Shown here piece by piece: positions 6,993 to 12,670 of a stretch of DNA of 14,233 nucleotides (within the stretch, counting starts at the first letter, position 1; each line of letters opens with the position of its first letter). Under the pieces are notes generated by a model, which did no database searches, was not told the origin of the DNA, and saw only the letters and a list, made by a program, of their open reading frames with translations. The translations under genes were made by a program, and so were the position numbers. Source of the DNA: Treponema sp. (GTDB taxonomy: Bacteria; Spirochaetota; Spirochaetia; Treponematales; Breznakiellaceae); contig WQXE01000035.1 in the NCBI GenBank assembly GCA_009784995.1, forward strand, positions 1 through 14,233. The letters run 5' to 3'.

Positions 6993-7733
6993 TTAAAGCA
7001 GACTTTGTCTTAATGCCCATAAATCAAAACGCCAGCCGACATGAAGAAAAGCGGCGATTGTTGTTAAATCCCATCTTCCACTATCCTTATATTTAACTAC
7101 TTGATTGGGATTAACAGGATTTACTAATTGACCTTTTGTACTGGAAAAGGCGTTCAAAATAGAATTAATGCCTAATTCCAAAAACAATGTTTGAGAAAGA
7201 TTCATTTGCAAAGAAAGAGCGGCAAATATTCCGGCTCCCAGGTAATTACTTGTAGTTCTATTAAAGTCGTCAAAATCCATAATCGTAAGATTCGCGCCCA
7301 AATCCGAATATAAATTAAACCAGTCTGATAATCGAATTCTGTAAGAAATACCCATGCCAAAATCCATTATTGTTATCATACCGTCATCAATTGTAAATTC
7401 CTCAGAATATCTTACATTATTAATATAACCACTTTCTTTCCAATTCAGGGAAAATATCGCTCTATCATGAAATACAAAACCGGGTGTAACCATAGCGTCA
7501 CTTTCCGGAAAAACCCTGACTAAAAAACTAATACCGATTGATGGAAATGTTGTACTGGTATTATAATCAAATATATAATAAACAGGCGGAAGTGGAACAA
7601 TAGGAAGAAAAACAGTATTTTCCTGTTCATACACTCCAAAATTAAAATTTATTCCTACCGAAATTTGCATTTCCTGAGCAAAAATATTAAAAATTATAAA
7701 ACAAAATATAAAAATACAAATTATTTTTTTCAT
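6993..7733 (-). CDS. Small outer-membrane beta-barrel-like protein with signal peptide
   Basis: 246 residues. A strong signal peptide (MKKIICIFIFCFIIFNIFA, likely cut before or after QE) indicates export. The mature part is a run of alternating amphipathic strands rich in Phe, Tyr and Gly: MQISVGINFNFGVY, FPSIGISFLVRVF, FGMGISYRIRL, FNLYSDLGANLTI, YLGAGIFAALSLQMN and LFLELGINSIL. The end is FLHVGWRFDLWALRQSLL rather than a classical terminal Phe strand. This matches small outer-membrane beta-barrel proteins common in treponemes, but I recognise no specific family or function. Ribosome site AAAGGAA lies before the ATG. It is monocistronic, convergent with rimO and divergent from pcrA. Confidence 0.7.
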   Translation of the reverse strand: MKKIICIFIFCFIIFNIFAQEMQISVGINFNFGVYEQENTVFLPIVPLPPVYYIFDYNTSTTFPSIGISFLVRVFPESDAMVTPGFVFHDRAIFSLNWKESGYINNVRYSEEFTIDDGMITIMDFGMGISYRIRLSDWFNLYSDLGANLTIMDFDDFNRTTSNYLGAGIFAALSLQMNLSQTLFLELGINSILNAFSSTKGQLVNPVNPNQVVKYKDSGRWDLTTIAAFLHVGWRFDLWALRQSLL

Positions 7734-7764
7734 TATTATTTCCTTTACTTTCGCGGATACTATA

Positions 7765-7793
7765 AGTATTTGTTATATAATGCCGGCTGTCAA
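7765..7793 (-). promoter_or_regulatory. Candidate promoter of the beta-barrel protein gene
   Basis: Minus-strand TTGACA (7788-7793), a 17-base spacer and AATACT (7765-7770). The -35 is consensus and the -10 matches 4 of 6. The expected start is about 25 bases before the ATG. Confidence 0.45.
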
Positions 7794-7842
7794 GTAAATA
7801 TAAATACCTGACGTTTTTTTTTTAATCTGTTACAATTATTAA

Positions 7843-10170
7843 ATGCGCGCGGCAGTTTATCCATCATACCTTGAACAGCTCAATAACGAACAGCGAAAGG
7901 CTGTTTTGCATACGGGAAAACCGCTTTTAATACTGGCGGGAGCGGGTTCGGGCAAGACAAGGGTAATCACGACAAAAATAGCGTGGCTAATAAGAGAACA
8001 TGGAATGGATCCGCGTTCCATTCTGGCGGTAACTTTTACAAACAAAGCGGCAAGAGAAATGGCGCAGCGCGCCTGTCAAATTGATGAACGCGCGAGCGGC
8101 GCGATGCTGCGTACCTTTCACTCCTTTGGAGCGTGGTTCTTGCGGCGTAACGGCAGTCTCGCGGGGCTCAATTCATCTTTTATTATTTATGACGACGATG
8201 ATGTTATTTCCCTATTGTCATCTATTGTTGACAATTTACCAAAGTCAGAAATTAAACATTTAGCGCACAATATTTCCCGCGCTAAAGATTATTTTTTATC
8301 ACCTGATGATCCGGAATTGGCAATAATCGATCATCATAAAAAGTTTCGCGATATTTACAAACGTTATGAAGAACGAATGAATCAAATCGGCAATGTCGAT
8401 TTTGGCGATCTAATCAAAAAACCCGTAGAAATTCTAAGAAGCCAAAGCGAAGTAGCGCGGCGTTTTCGCGAACGGTTTTCTGTAATTTTGGTAGATGAGT
8501 ACCAGGACGCGAACGTAGCGCAGTTTCAGCTATTAAAAGAATTATGCGGTCCGCAAACTTATGTCTGCGTAGTCGGCGATGACGATCAGTCGATATACCG
8601 TTTTCGCGGCGCGGAAGTAAAAAACATTTTAGAGTTTCCCGATCGTTTCGCGGGAGCCGATATAATCCGCCTTGAGCAAAATTACCGTTCAACAAATCCC
8701 ATTTTAAAAGCGGCGTCATCTGTAGTAGATTACAATCGCGATCGTCTTGGAAAAACTCTGCGCTCGGTAAAAGGAGATGGAACTTTACCTGTACTTGTTT
8801 ATCTTCCCGATCAAAACGCGGAAACACAATTTTGCGCGGATAAAATCGAAAGCTCTGTAAAAAAGAAAGAAACAACATGGGCAGACTGGGCAATTCTTTA
8901 CCGTACTAACGCTCAATCCGCGGGATTTGAAACAATGTTTTTACGCAGAGGTATACCGTATCGTGTTGTCGGCTCGTTAAAATTTTATGAAAGAGAAGAA
9001 ATTAAAGACACACTCGCGTTATTGTCTTTCCTTGTAAACCCCCGTGACGAAGTCGCGTTCCGAAGGGTTGTAAATAAACCGACAAGAGGTGTGGGTGGAG
9101 TAACGGTAGATAAATTAGTAGAAGCGTCGATAACCAATAATACCGATTTAATCGAAGCGGGTAAGGATTTGGAATGTTCCAAAAAAGCCCGCAAAGGTTT
9201 AAATGAATTTTATAAAGTAATAGAAGATAGTAGAACATTATTAAACACCTCTACATCCTCTGCGTCTTTGCGCCTTTGCGCCTCTGCGAGAGAAAAATCA
9301 AAACAATTATTAAAATCCGGTGAAGGTTTATCAATCTGCGTAGAAAAACTTATAATCGATTCGGGGCTTGCGGAATATCACAAAGAACAGGATGAGTATT
9401 CAGGTAATTCAAAGATCAACAATTTACAGGAGTTATTAAACGGAGCTAGTGTATACGCAAATGATTACGAAGGACTTTTAAAATTCCTTGAAGATATCGA
9501 ATTGGATCGTTCAATGAATGAAGAAGCCGACAAACAAAACAATTTACAAAACTCCGTAACGCTTATTACATTTCACAATACTAAAGGATTGGAATTTAAA
9601 TGTGTTATAATGACAGGTCTTGAACAGGGTATCTTTCCAAGAGAAGATAAAAAAGATGACGAGCTTGAAGAAGAGCGCCGCCTTTTTTATGTTGGAGCCA
9701 CACGCGCGATGGATGAATTGTATTTGACAACTTGCGCGGAAAGAAGGATGTTCGGCAGGATAACGCGAGCGGAGCCGTCGCTTTTTTTGCGGGAGATTGA
9801 CAGAAGCTGTTTAAAGATTGAGCAAATAATTACAGAAGATCTTCACGCAAAGACGCAAAGACGCAGAGAACACAGAGAGAATGAAGAGTATTTTTATAAT
9901 AGACAACAATCAAATTCAAGACGAAACTTTAATCCATTAAATTCAGAAAGTTTGATTACACCCAACAGCGCAACCAACAAAGAGCTGGAAGAACGAGCGG
10001 GGTGGCGCAGGGGTCAGCGGCTTTTTAACGATAACTACGGCTACGGCGCTGTAATAAAAGTTGAAAACAGCGAAGAAGGACCTGTCGTACATGTCATTTT
10101 TGACAACGGACATAAAAATATTTTTTTAAGCGAAATCCAGGGCAGAGCTTATGAAAAGGTCGAGGTTTGA
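7843..10170 (+). CDS. pcrA: PcrA/UvrD/Rep-type superfamily 1A DNA helicase
   Basis: A 775-residue 3'-to-5' DNA helicase of replication and repair. Motifs in order: Q motif region LNNEQRKAV (13-21), Walker A AGAGSGKT (32-39), FTNKAAREM (65-73), TFHSFG (91-96), Walker B VDEYQD (217-222), GDDDQSIYRFRGA (245-257), QNYRS (279-283), FHNTKGLEF (577-585) and ERRLFYVGATRA (611-622). A C-terminal Tudor-like tail (about 720-775, GQRLFNDNYGYGAVIKV) is typical of PcrA/UvrD. Two segments are repeat-derived and foreign to the family: about 472-484 (SASLRLCASARE) and 668-680 (HAKTQRRREHREN). No strong ribosome site precedes ATG 7843, but no later ATG precedes the core motifs. The symbol could equally be uvrD or rep. 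Confidence 0.93.
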   Translation: MRAAVYPSYLEQLNNEQRKAVLHTGKPLLILAGAGSGKTRVITTKIAWLIREHGMDPRSILAVTFTNKAAREMAQRACQIDERASGAMLRTFHSFGAWFLRRNGSLAGLNSSFIIYDDDDVISLLSSIVDNLPKSEIKHLAHNISRAKDYFLSPDDPELAIIDHHKKFRDIYKRYEERMNQIGNVDFGDLIKKPVEILRSQSEVARRFRERFSVILVDEYQDANVAQFQLLKELCGPQTYVCVVGDDDQSIYRFRGAEVKNILEFPDRFAGADIIRLEQNYRSTNPILKAASSVVDYNRDRLGKTLRSVKGDGTLPVLVYLPDQNAETQFCADKIESSVKKKETTWADWAILYRTNAQSAGFETMFLRRGIPYRVVGSLKFYEREEIKDTLALLSFLVNPRDEVAFRRVVNKPTRGVGGVTVDKLVEASITNNTDLIEAGKDLECSKKARKGLNEFYKVIEDSRTLLNTSTSSASLRLCASAREKSKQLLKSGEGLSICVEKLIIDSGLAEYHKEQDEYSGNSKINNLQELLNGASVYANDYEGLLKFLEDIELDRSMNEEADKQNNLQNSVTLITFHNTKGLEFKCVIMTGLEQGIFPREDKKDDELEEERRLFYVGATRAMDELYLTTCAERRMFGRITRAEPSLFLREIDRSCLKIEQIITEDLHAKTQRRREHRENEEYFYNRQQSNSRRNFNPLNSESLITPNSATNKELEERAGWRRGQRLFNDNYGYGAVIKVENSEEGPVVHVIFDNGHKNIFLSEIQGRAYEKVEV
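9247..9295 (-). repeat. In-frame repeat inside pcrA, copy A (ACGCAAAG type, minus orientation)
   Basis: Plus strand CTCTGCGTCTTTGCGCCTTT and following bases; on the minus strand GCGCAAAGGCGCAAAGACGC with an 8-9-base internal periodicity. It encodes SASLRLCASARE in the helicase frame. This kind of short repeat is widely seen between genes in many bacteria. Confidence 0.75.
9841..9882 (+). repeat. In-frame repeat inside pcrA, copy B (ACGCAAAG type, plus orientation)
   Basis: CTTCACGCAAAGACGCAAAG followed by ACGCAGAGAACACAGAGAG. It encodes HAKTQRRREHREN between the helicase core and the C-terminal Tudor-like tail. It is inverted relative to copy A about 550 bases upstream. Confidence 0.75.
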
Positions 10171-10171
10171 T

Positions 10172-10987
10172 ATGACAGATAACAAAAATATTTTTAGCGG
10201 CGATTTATCTCTCTTAAGGCAAATCCCAAATGTCTTACGCGCGAGAGGCTTTCGTCTTTATTTGGCAAATGGAAAACGTATTGTCGATCTTTGGTTAAAC
10301 GGAGGAGCCGCTGTCCTTGGTCATACTCCAGCGAACATGTTACGCGAATTAAAAAACACGGCAAGCCGGGGACTTTTCGCTCCTTTCCCGCATTTTACAG
10401 AAAACCGTTTTTTAAAAGCGCTTTTAAAACTTTTTCCCGGACATAGTTTTCGATTATACGCGTCACCGCCTGTAGAACTTACAGAGTCGTTAAAAAACGA
10501 AACCGTCAAATTTTGGCGTCCATATATTGAACCCAAAGAACCTTTCGCAACAAATAACATTCCGCTGTTTATCCCAATCCTGCCAGGCATCCAGACATGG
10601 CGTGACGGGATGCCTATGGGTCTTTGTATAGTTGCCGCCAAATCGCAAGAACATTTATCACAACTGCCGCCAAACGATTTACTGTCGCCAATTTTACTCG
10701 CAGTCGCGACGCGCGGAATTTACAACATCATCGCCGCGCCAGAAAGAGCAAATCCCAAATTGCCGCGTGTAGAAAAAGAGTTAAAAAATAACAGTCAATC
10801 AATATGGCAAAAGCAAGGTATATATCTTATTTTAAAAGAAAAACCTACTCTACAAGAATGGAATACATTGTTTAATAAATTTTTTGAAGCAGGTTTTCTT
10901 TTGCCGCCGGCACCTTCTTTTCCGCTTATACTTCCCGGCGAATTATCTGACGGAGAAGAAGTAAAACTTGTTTCTGTATTGTGTTAA
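10172..10987 (+). CDS. Shortened class III aminotransferase-like protein, probably not catalytic
   Basis: 271 residues from ATG 10172, chosen because GAGG lies six bases upstream and the start follows the pcrA stop by one base. An in-frame ATG at 10151 would overlap pcrA. The N-terminus has the pattern of PLP-dependent class III aminotransferases such as glutamate-1-semialdehyde aminotransferase: ARGFRLYLANGKRIVDLWLN, then GGAAVLGHTP. The later GIQTWRDGMPMGLCIVA (about 139-155) aligns by eye with the family's GK-GGGLPLGA segment, but there is no lysine there. The length is about 270 against roughly 430, and most of the central PLP-binding domain is absent. The frame is intact and translationally coupled to the helicase, so it is likely expressed. 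Its function is unknown. Confidence 0.65.
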   Translation: MTDNKNIFSGDLSLLRQIPNVLRARGFRLYLANGKRIVDLWLNGGAAVLGHTPANMLRELKNTASRGLFAPFPHFTENRFLKALLKLFPGHSFRLYASPPVELTESLKNETVKFWRPYIEPKEPFATNNIPLFIPILPGIQTWRDGMPMGLCIVAAKSQEHLSQLPPNDLLSPILLAVATRGIYNIIAAPERANPKLPRVEKELKNNSQSIWQKQGIYLILKEKPTLQEWNTLFNKFFEAGFLLPPAPSFPLILPGELSDGEEVKLVSVLC

Positions 10988-11133
10988 TAATCAAGAACAG
11001 TAATATGTCGAGGTGAATTATTAAAAGAAGACGCCGCTACTTCGTAAACTTCACATCCGAATACAAAAAGCCCCAGGAAAAAAGGTATCAATAATATCAA
11101 TTTAATAAAAATATAATTGTTTTTATCCTTCAT
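10984..11133 (-). CDS. Very small putative lipoprotein (49 residues)
   Basis: Starts MKDKNNYIFIKLILLIPFFL and runs into lipobox LFVFGC, giving a mature peptide of about 23 residues beginning CEVYEVAASS. Start at 11133 is chosen because AAGGA is seven bases upstream; an in-frame ATG lies two codons earlier and another at 11166. The stop overlaps the convergent aminotransferase-like stop by two bases. It may be a real small envelope lipoprotein or the surviving 5' end of a larger one. Function unknown. Confidence 0.5.
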   Translation of the reverse strand: MKDKNNYIFIKLILLIPFFLGLFVFGCEVYEVAASSFNNSPRHITVLDY

Positions 11134-11250
11134 TTGCATTTCCTTGTTAATAAGAGAACAACCCAAATTAACAAATCGTTACAAAAGAAACTAATTAATT
11201 GCTTCTATCAATTTAACTAATATTCCCGCGTTTTTACTATTAATTTATTT

Positions 11251-11324
11251 AAAAACCACGGAGTAACATGGAGGCAAGGAGAAAAGTAACAGCCGCCCAA
11301 AACTGGACGGTTATTACTCTTTAG
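11251..11324. repeat. Intergenic repeat copy 1 (CACGGAGG type with terminator)
   Basis: ACCACGGAGTAACATGGAGG, CAAGGAGAAAA, then the hairpin with arms GTAACAGCCGCCC and GGACGGTTATTAC. It matches copy 3 at 12601-12670 over nearly its whole length and lies just after the remnant lipoprotein gene, as copy 3 lies after the intact one. Confidence 0.8.
11278..11317 (-). terminator. Rho-independent terminator after the lipoprotein remnant
   Basis: Minus-strand arm GTAATAACCGTCC, loop AGTTTT, arm GGGCGGCTGTTAC, then TTTTCTCC. Only one mismatch plus two G-U pairs. Confidence 0.7.
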
Positions 11325-11441
11325 TTATTTCCTAAAAACAAGCTGCATATTCACATGTCCACGTACCCATTCATGCCCTCTACCATGTACCCATGAAGCA
11401 TACGGAAGATATACTTGAATATTATCAAATATTTTATTAAA
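11325..11441 (-). pseudogene. 3' remnant of a lipoprotein paralogous to the gene at 12671-13939
   Basis: Minus-strand frame with about 38 codons after an upstream in-frame stop and no start. It reads VYLPYASWVHGRGHEWVRGH and then VNMQLVFRK-stop. The intact lipoprotein ends FVLRYSSLDRWWYTEKVYVQLLFKK-stop; the spacing of V-L-Y-S, W and VNMQLVFRK/VYVQLLFKK fits. The sequence after both stops is also alike (CTAAAG(A/G)GTAATA into the same terminator). This is a truncated copy of the same lipoprotein family. The rest of the gene is absent from the window. Confidence 0.7.
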
Positions 11442-11442
11442 T
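11415..11442 (+). promoter_or_regulatory. Weak candidate promoter of the MNT antitoxin gene
   Basis: TTGAAT (11415-11420), a 17-base spacer and TAAATT starting at 11438. It sits within the lipoprotein remnant. The -10 matches 4 of 6 in AT-rich sequence, so support is slight. Confidence 0.25.
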
Positions 11443-11466
11443 TAATATCATGGTAAAAGGTGTTTT

Positions 11467-11790
11467 ATGAAAATAATGGAAAAATTACAGCAAAACGGCA
11501 TTTTTTTCAATTATAATGATGTAATAGAGCTATGTAAAAAATATTATATTGTTGAATTATCAATATTTGGTTCATCAATAAGAGATGATTTTTCTCAAAA
11601 TAGTGATGTAGATATTCTGGTATCATTCGAACAAAATTCAAAAATTACATTATTTGAAATAATTGAAATGGAAAGAGAGTTTTCAAATTTATTAAATAAA
11701 AAAGTTGATGTTGTAGAAAAAGAGTCTCTAAAAAACCCAATACGTAAAGAGAGAATTTTATCAACAAGAGAAATTATTTATGCTGCTTAA
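11467..11790 (+). CDS. mntA: MNT-type nucleotidyltransferase antitoxin (MntA-like)
   Basis: 107 residues with the minimal nucleotidyltransferase signature FGSSIRDDFSQNSDVDI: Gly35-Ser36, ten residues, then Asp47-Val-Asp49. This is the GSX10DXD motif of MntA antitoxins, with a later Asp81 (KKVDVVE) as likely third metal ligand. In known pairs MntA adds AMP to a tyrosine of the HEPN toxin HepT and so neutralises it. AAGGTG lies five bases before the ATG. The stop overlaps the start of the hepT remnant by 11 bases, the usual coupled order, but that partner is broken. The antitoxin frame itself looks complete. The symbol is given by motif and context. Confidence 0.8.
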   Translation: MKIMEKLQQNGIFFNYNDVIELCKKYYIVELSIFGSSIRDDFSQNSDVDILVSFEQNSKITLFEIIEMEREFSNLLNKKVDVVEKESLKNPIRKERILSTREIIYAA

Positions 11791-11957
11791 CGAAAATGAT
11801 ATTTCTTTGAGAAAATATCATTGGGTTAAGAAATAAATTAGCGCATGATTATGGTGAAATACTTGCAGAAAGGATATGGATTATATCCAGAAATTCAATA
11901 CAAGAATTATTAAAAGAGTTAGAAAAAATTGAAGAAATAAAAAAATATTTAGAATAA
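11780..11957 (+). pseudogene. hepT: HEPN toxin (HepT-like) with internal deletion and frame change
   Basis: ATG 11780 overlaps the antitoxin stop and opens MLLNENDISLRKYH..., which ends at TAA 11834. From 11817 a different frame reads IIGLRNKLAHDYGEILAERI, continues through WIISRNSIQELLKELEKIEE and ends at 11957. RNKLAHDY is the RX4HXY motif of HepT, with the RNase Arg and His and the tyrosine target of MntA still present. A usual HepT has roughly 100-140 residues. Here the middle, probably several tens of codons, is gone, and the two ends meet around 11815-11820 out of frame. The protein is almost certainly not made in active form. Confidence 0.75.
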
Positions 11958-11960
11958 TTC

Positions 11961-12033
11961 TCACTGTGGAAATTGATTTTTAAAAACCACGGAGTTTCAC
12001 GGAGGCAAGAAGAAAAGTGACAGCCGCCCAAAA
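11961..12033. repeat. Intergenic repeat copy 2 (half copy)
   Basis: TCACTGTGGAAATTGATTTT, then ACCACGGAGTTTCACGGAGG and GTGACAGCCGCCCAAAATT. It matches copy 3 up to the hairpin loop and then stops, so the second terminator arm is missing. It begins four bases after the hepT remnant stop. Confidence 0.75.
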
Positions 12034-12156
12034 TTATTGTCCTGTAATATACAAAAGACACAATATTACAAGACACTAGACGACTGTTTTGTATTTTATT
12101 ACATAGCTATTATCCTCAATGTATTCTGCCTTAATTTTTGTTGTTTACTTACAAAC
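12034..12156. other. Intergenic stretch with no gene seen
   Basis: AT-rich, no convincing coding frame. An 8-bp inverted repeat TGTAATAT/ATATTACA (12043-12050 and 12063-12070) is the only structure noted. The stretch ends at the promoter of the next gene. Confidence 0.5.
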
Positions 12157-12185
12157 TTGAAAAATGAATAAAAATGAGATATTAT
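12157..12185 (+). promoter_or_regulatory. Promoter of the 84-residue unknown gene
   Basis: TTGAAA (12157-12162), a 17-base spacer and TATTAT (12180-12185), each 5 of 6 to consensus. The expected start near 12192 coincides with ribosome site AAGGGG (12192-12197), implying a leader of only about 12 bases. Confidence 0.6.
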
Positions 12186-12203
12186 TAAGACAAGGGGTAA
12201 TGT

Positions 12204-12458
12204 ATGGAAATTCTAGATGATTTGTATAAATGGTTTGATGATAACAGAGATACAATTATAAACAACCACTTCAATGAATGTGTACTTTTAAAAGATAAAT
12301 CTGTAATAGGTTATTATCCAAACACAAAAGCTGCCCTTTCAGATGCACAAAAAAAAGGTTTTTTAATGGGTGAATTTCTTATACAAGATTGTATTCCTGA
12401 CGAAGAAGAAGTAATGCTTTATTATAATTTCAACCAGGCGGTCAGTTTTGGGAATTAA
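12204..12458 (+). CDS. Small conserved-looking hypothetical protein (84 residues)
   Basis: Starts MEILDDLYKWFDDNRDTIIN and continues with ECVLLKDKSVIGYYPNTKAA and MGEFLIQDCIPDEEE. No signal peptide or membrane helix. The order 'short helix ending in NRDTIINNH, then strand VLLKDKSVIGYY, then helix KAALSDAQKKG, then FLIQDC' resembles small DUF5678-like proteins often placed next to aspartic-protease-like genes, but this is a memory of pattern and no function follows. Promoter and ribosome site are good. After the TAA at 12456 the same frame stays open to 12560, so the gene may have been longer. Confidence 0.6.
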   Translation: MEILDDLYKWFDDNRDTIINNHFNECVLLKDKSVIGYYPNTKAALSDAQKKGFLMGEFLIQDCIPDEEEVMLYYNFNQAVSFGN

Positions 12459-12473
12459 TGCAATAACTGTGAC

Positions 12474-12560
12474 ATGGCATTAACAAACGCAAAAGGTGAA
12501 ATGGTATTTTCTTTTAGAATACCACCTGCAGAAGCCCATATCGATTTTATAAAAGAATAA
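12474..12560 (+). other. Possible 28-codon small frame or read-through tail of the preceding gene
   Basis: In the same frame as the 84-residue gene. It reads MALTNAKGEMVFSFRIPPAE and ends AHIDFIKE-stop, preceded by CNNCD directly after the TAA. The codons look protein-like, but no ribosome site is clear. It may be the 3' part of a longer ancestral gene cut by a nonsense codon. Confidence 0.3.
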
Positions 12561-12577
12561 CTATCCGTGTTGAATTT

Positions 12578-12670
12578 TCACTGCGGGAATTGATTTTTAA
12601 TTAACCACGGAGTAACACGGAGGCAAGAAAAAGTAACAGCCGCCCAAACTGGACGGCTATTACCCTTTAG
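12578..12670. repeat. Intergenic repeat copy 3 (full, CACGGAGG type with terminator)
   Basis: TCACTGCGGGAATTGATTTT, then ACCACGGAGTAACACGGAGG, CAAGAAAAA and the terminator hairpin, running into the 3' end of the lipoprotein gene. Shares the upstream block with copy 2 and the terminator block with copy 1. Confidence 0.8.
12625..12663 (-). terminator. Rho-independent terminator of the 422-residue lipoprotein gene
   Basis: Minus-strand arm GTAATAGCCGTCC, loop AGTTT, arm GGGCGGCTGTTAC, then TTTTTCTT. All 13 pairs form, two of them G-U. It begins seven bases after the stop codon. Confidence 0.85.

Noticed and set aside
7776..7781. Perfect TATAAT as the pcrA promoter
   Set aside because: No acceptable -35 lies 16-18 bases upstream on the plus strand, so the match alone is too weak in AT-rich DNA.
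8414..8893. A 159-codon open frame opposite the helicase core
   Set aside because: It lies wholly inside the conserved helicase gene on the other strand, and its translation has no recognisable pattern.
12043..12070. 8-bp inverted repeat as a terminator or operator
   Set aside because: It is AT-rich, has a 12-base gap and no T tract, and no gene end or promoter is close enough to support a role.
11849..12076. Minus-strand 75-codon frame over the hepT remnant and repeat copy 2
   Set aside because: It runs antisense through the HEPN remnant and a dispersed repeat and has no ribosome site or recognisable sequence.
12456..12458. Recoding of the stop as selenocysteine, suggested by the nearby CNNC
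   Set aside because: The codon is TAA, not TGA, and no selenocysteine insertion hairpin was seen after it.
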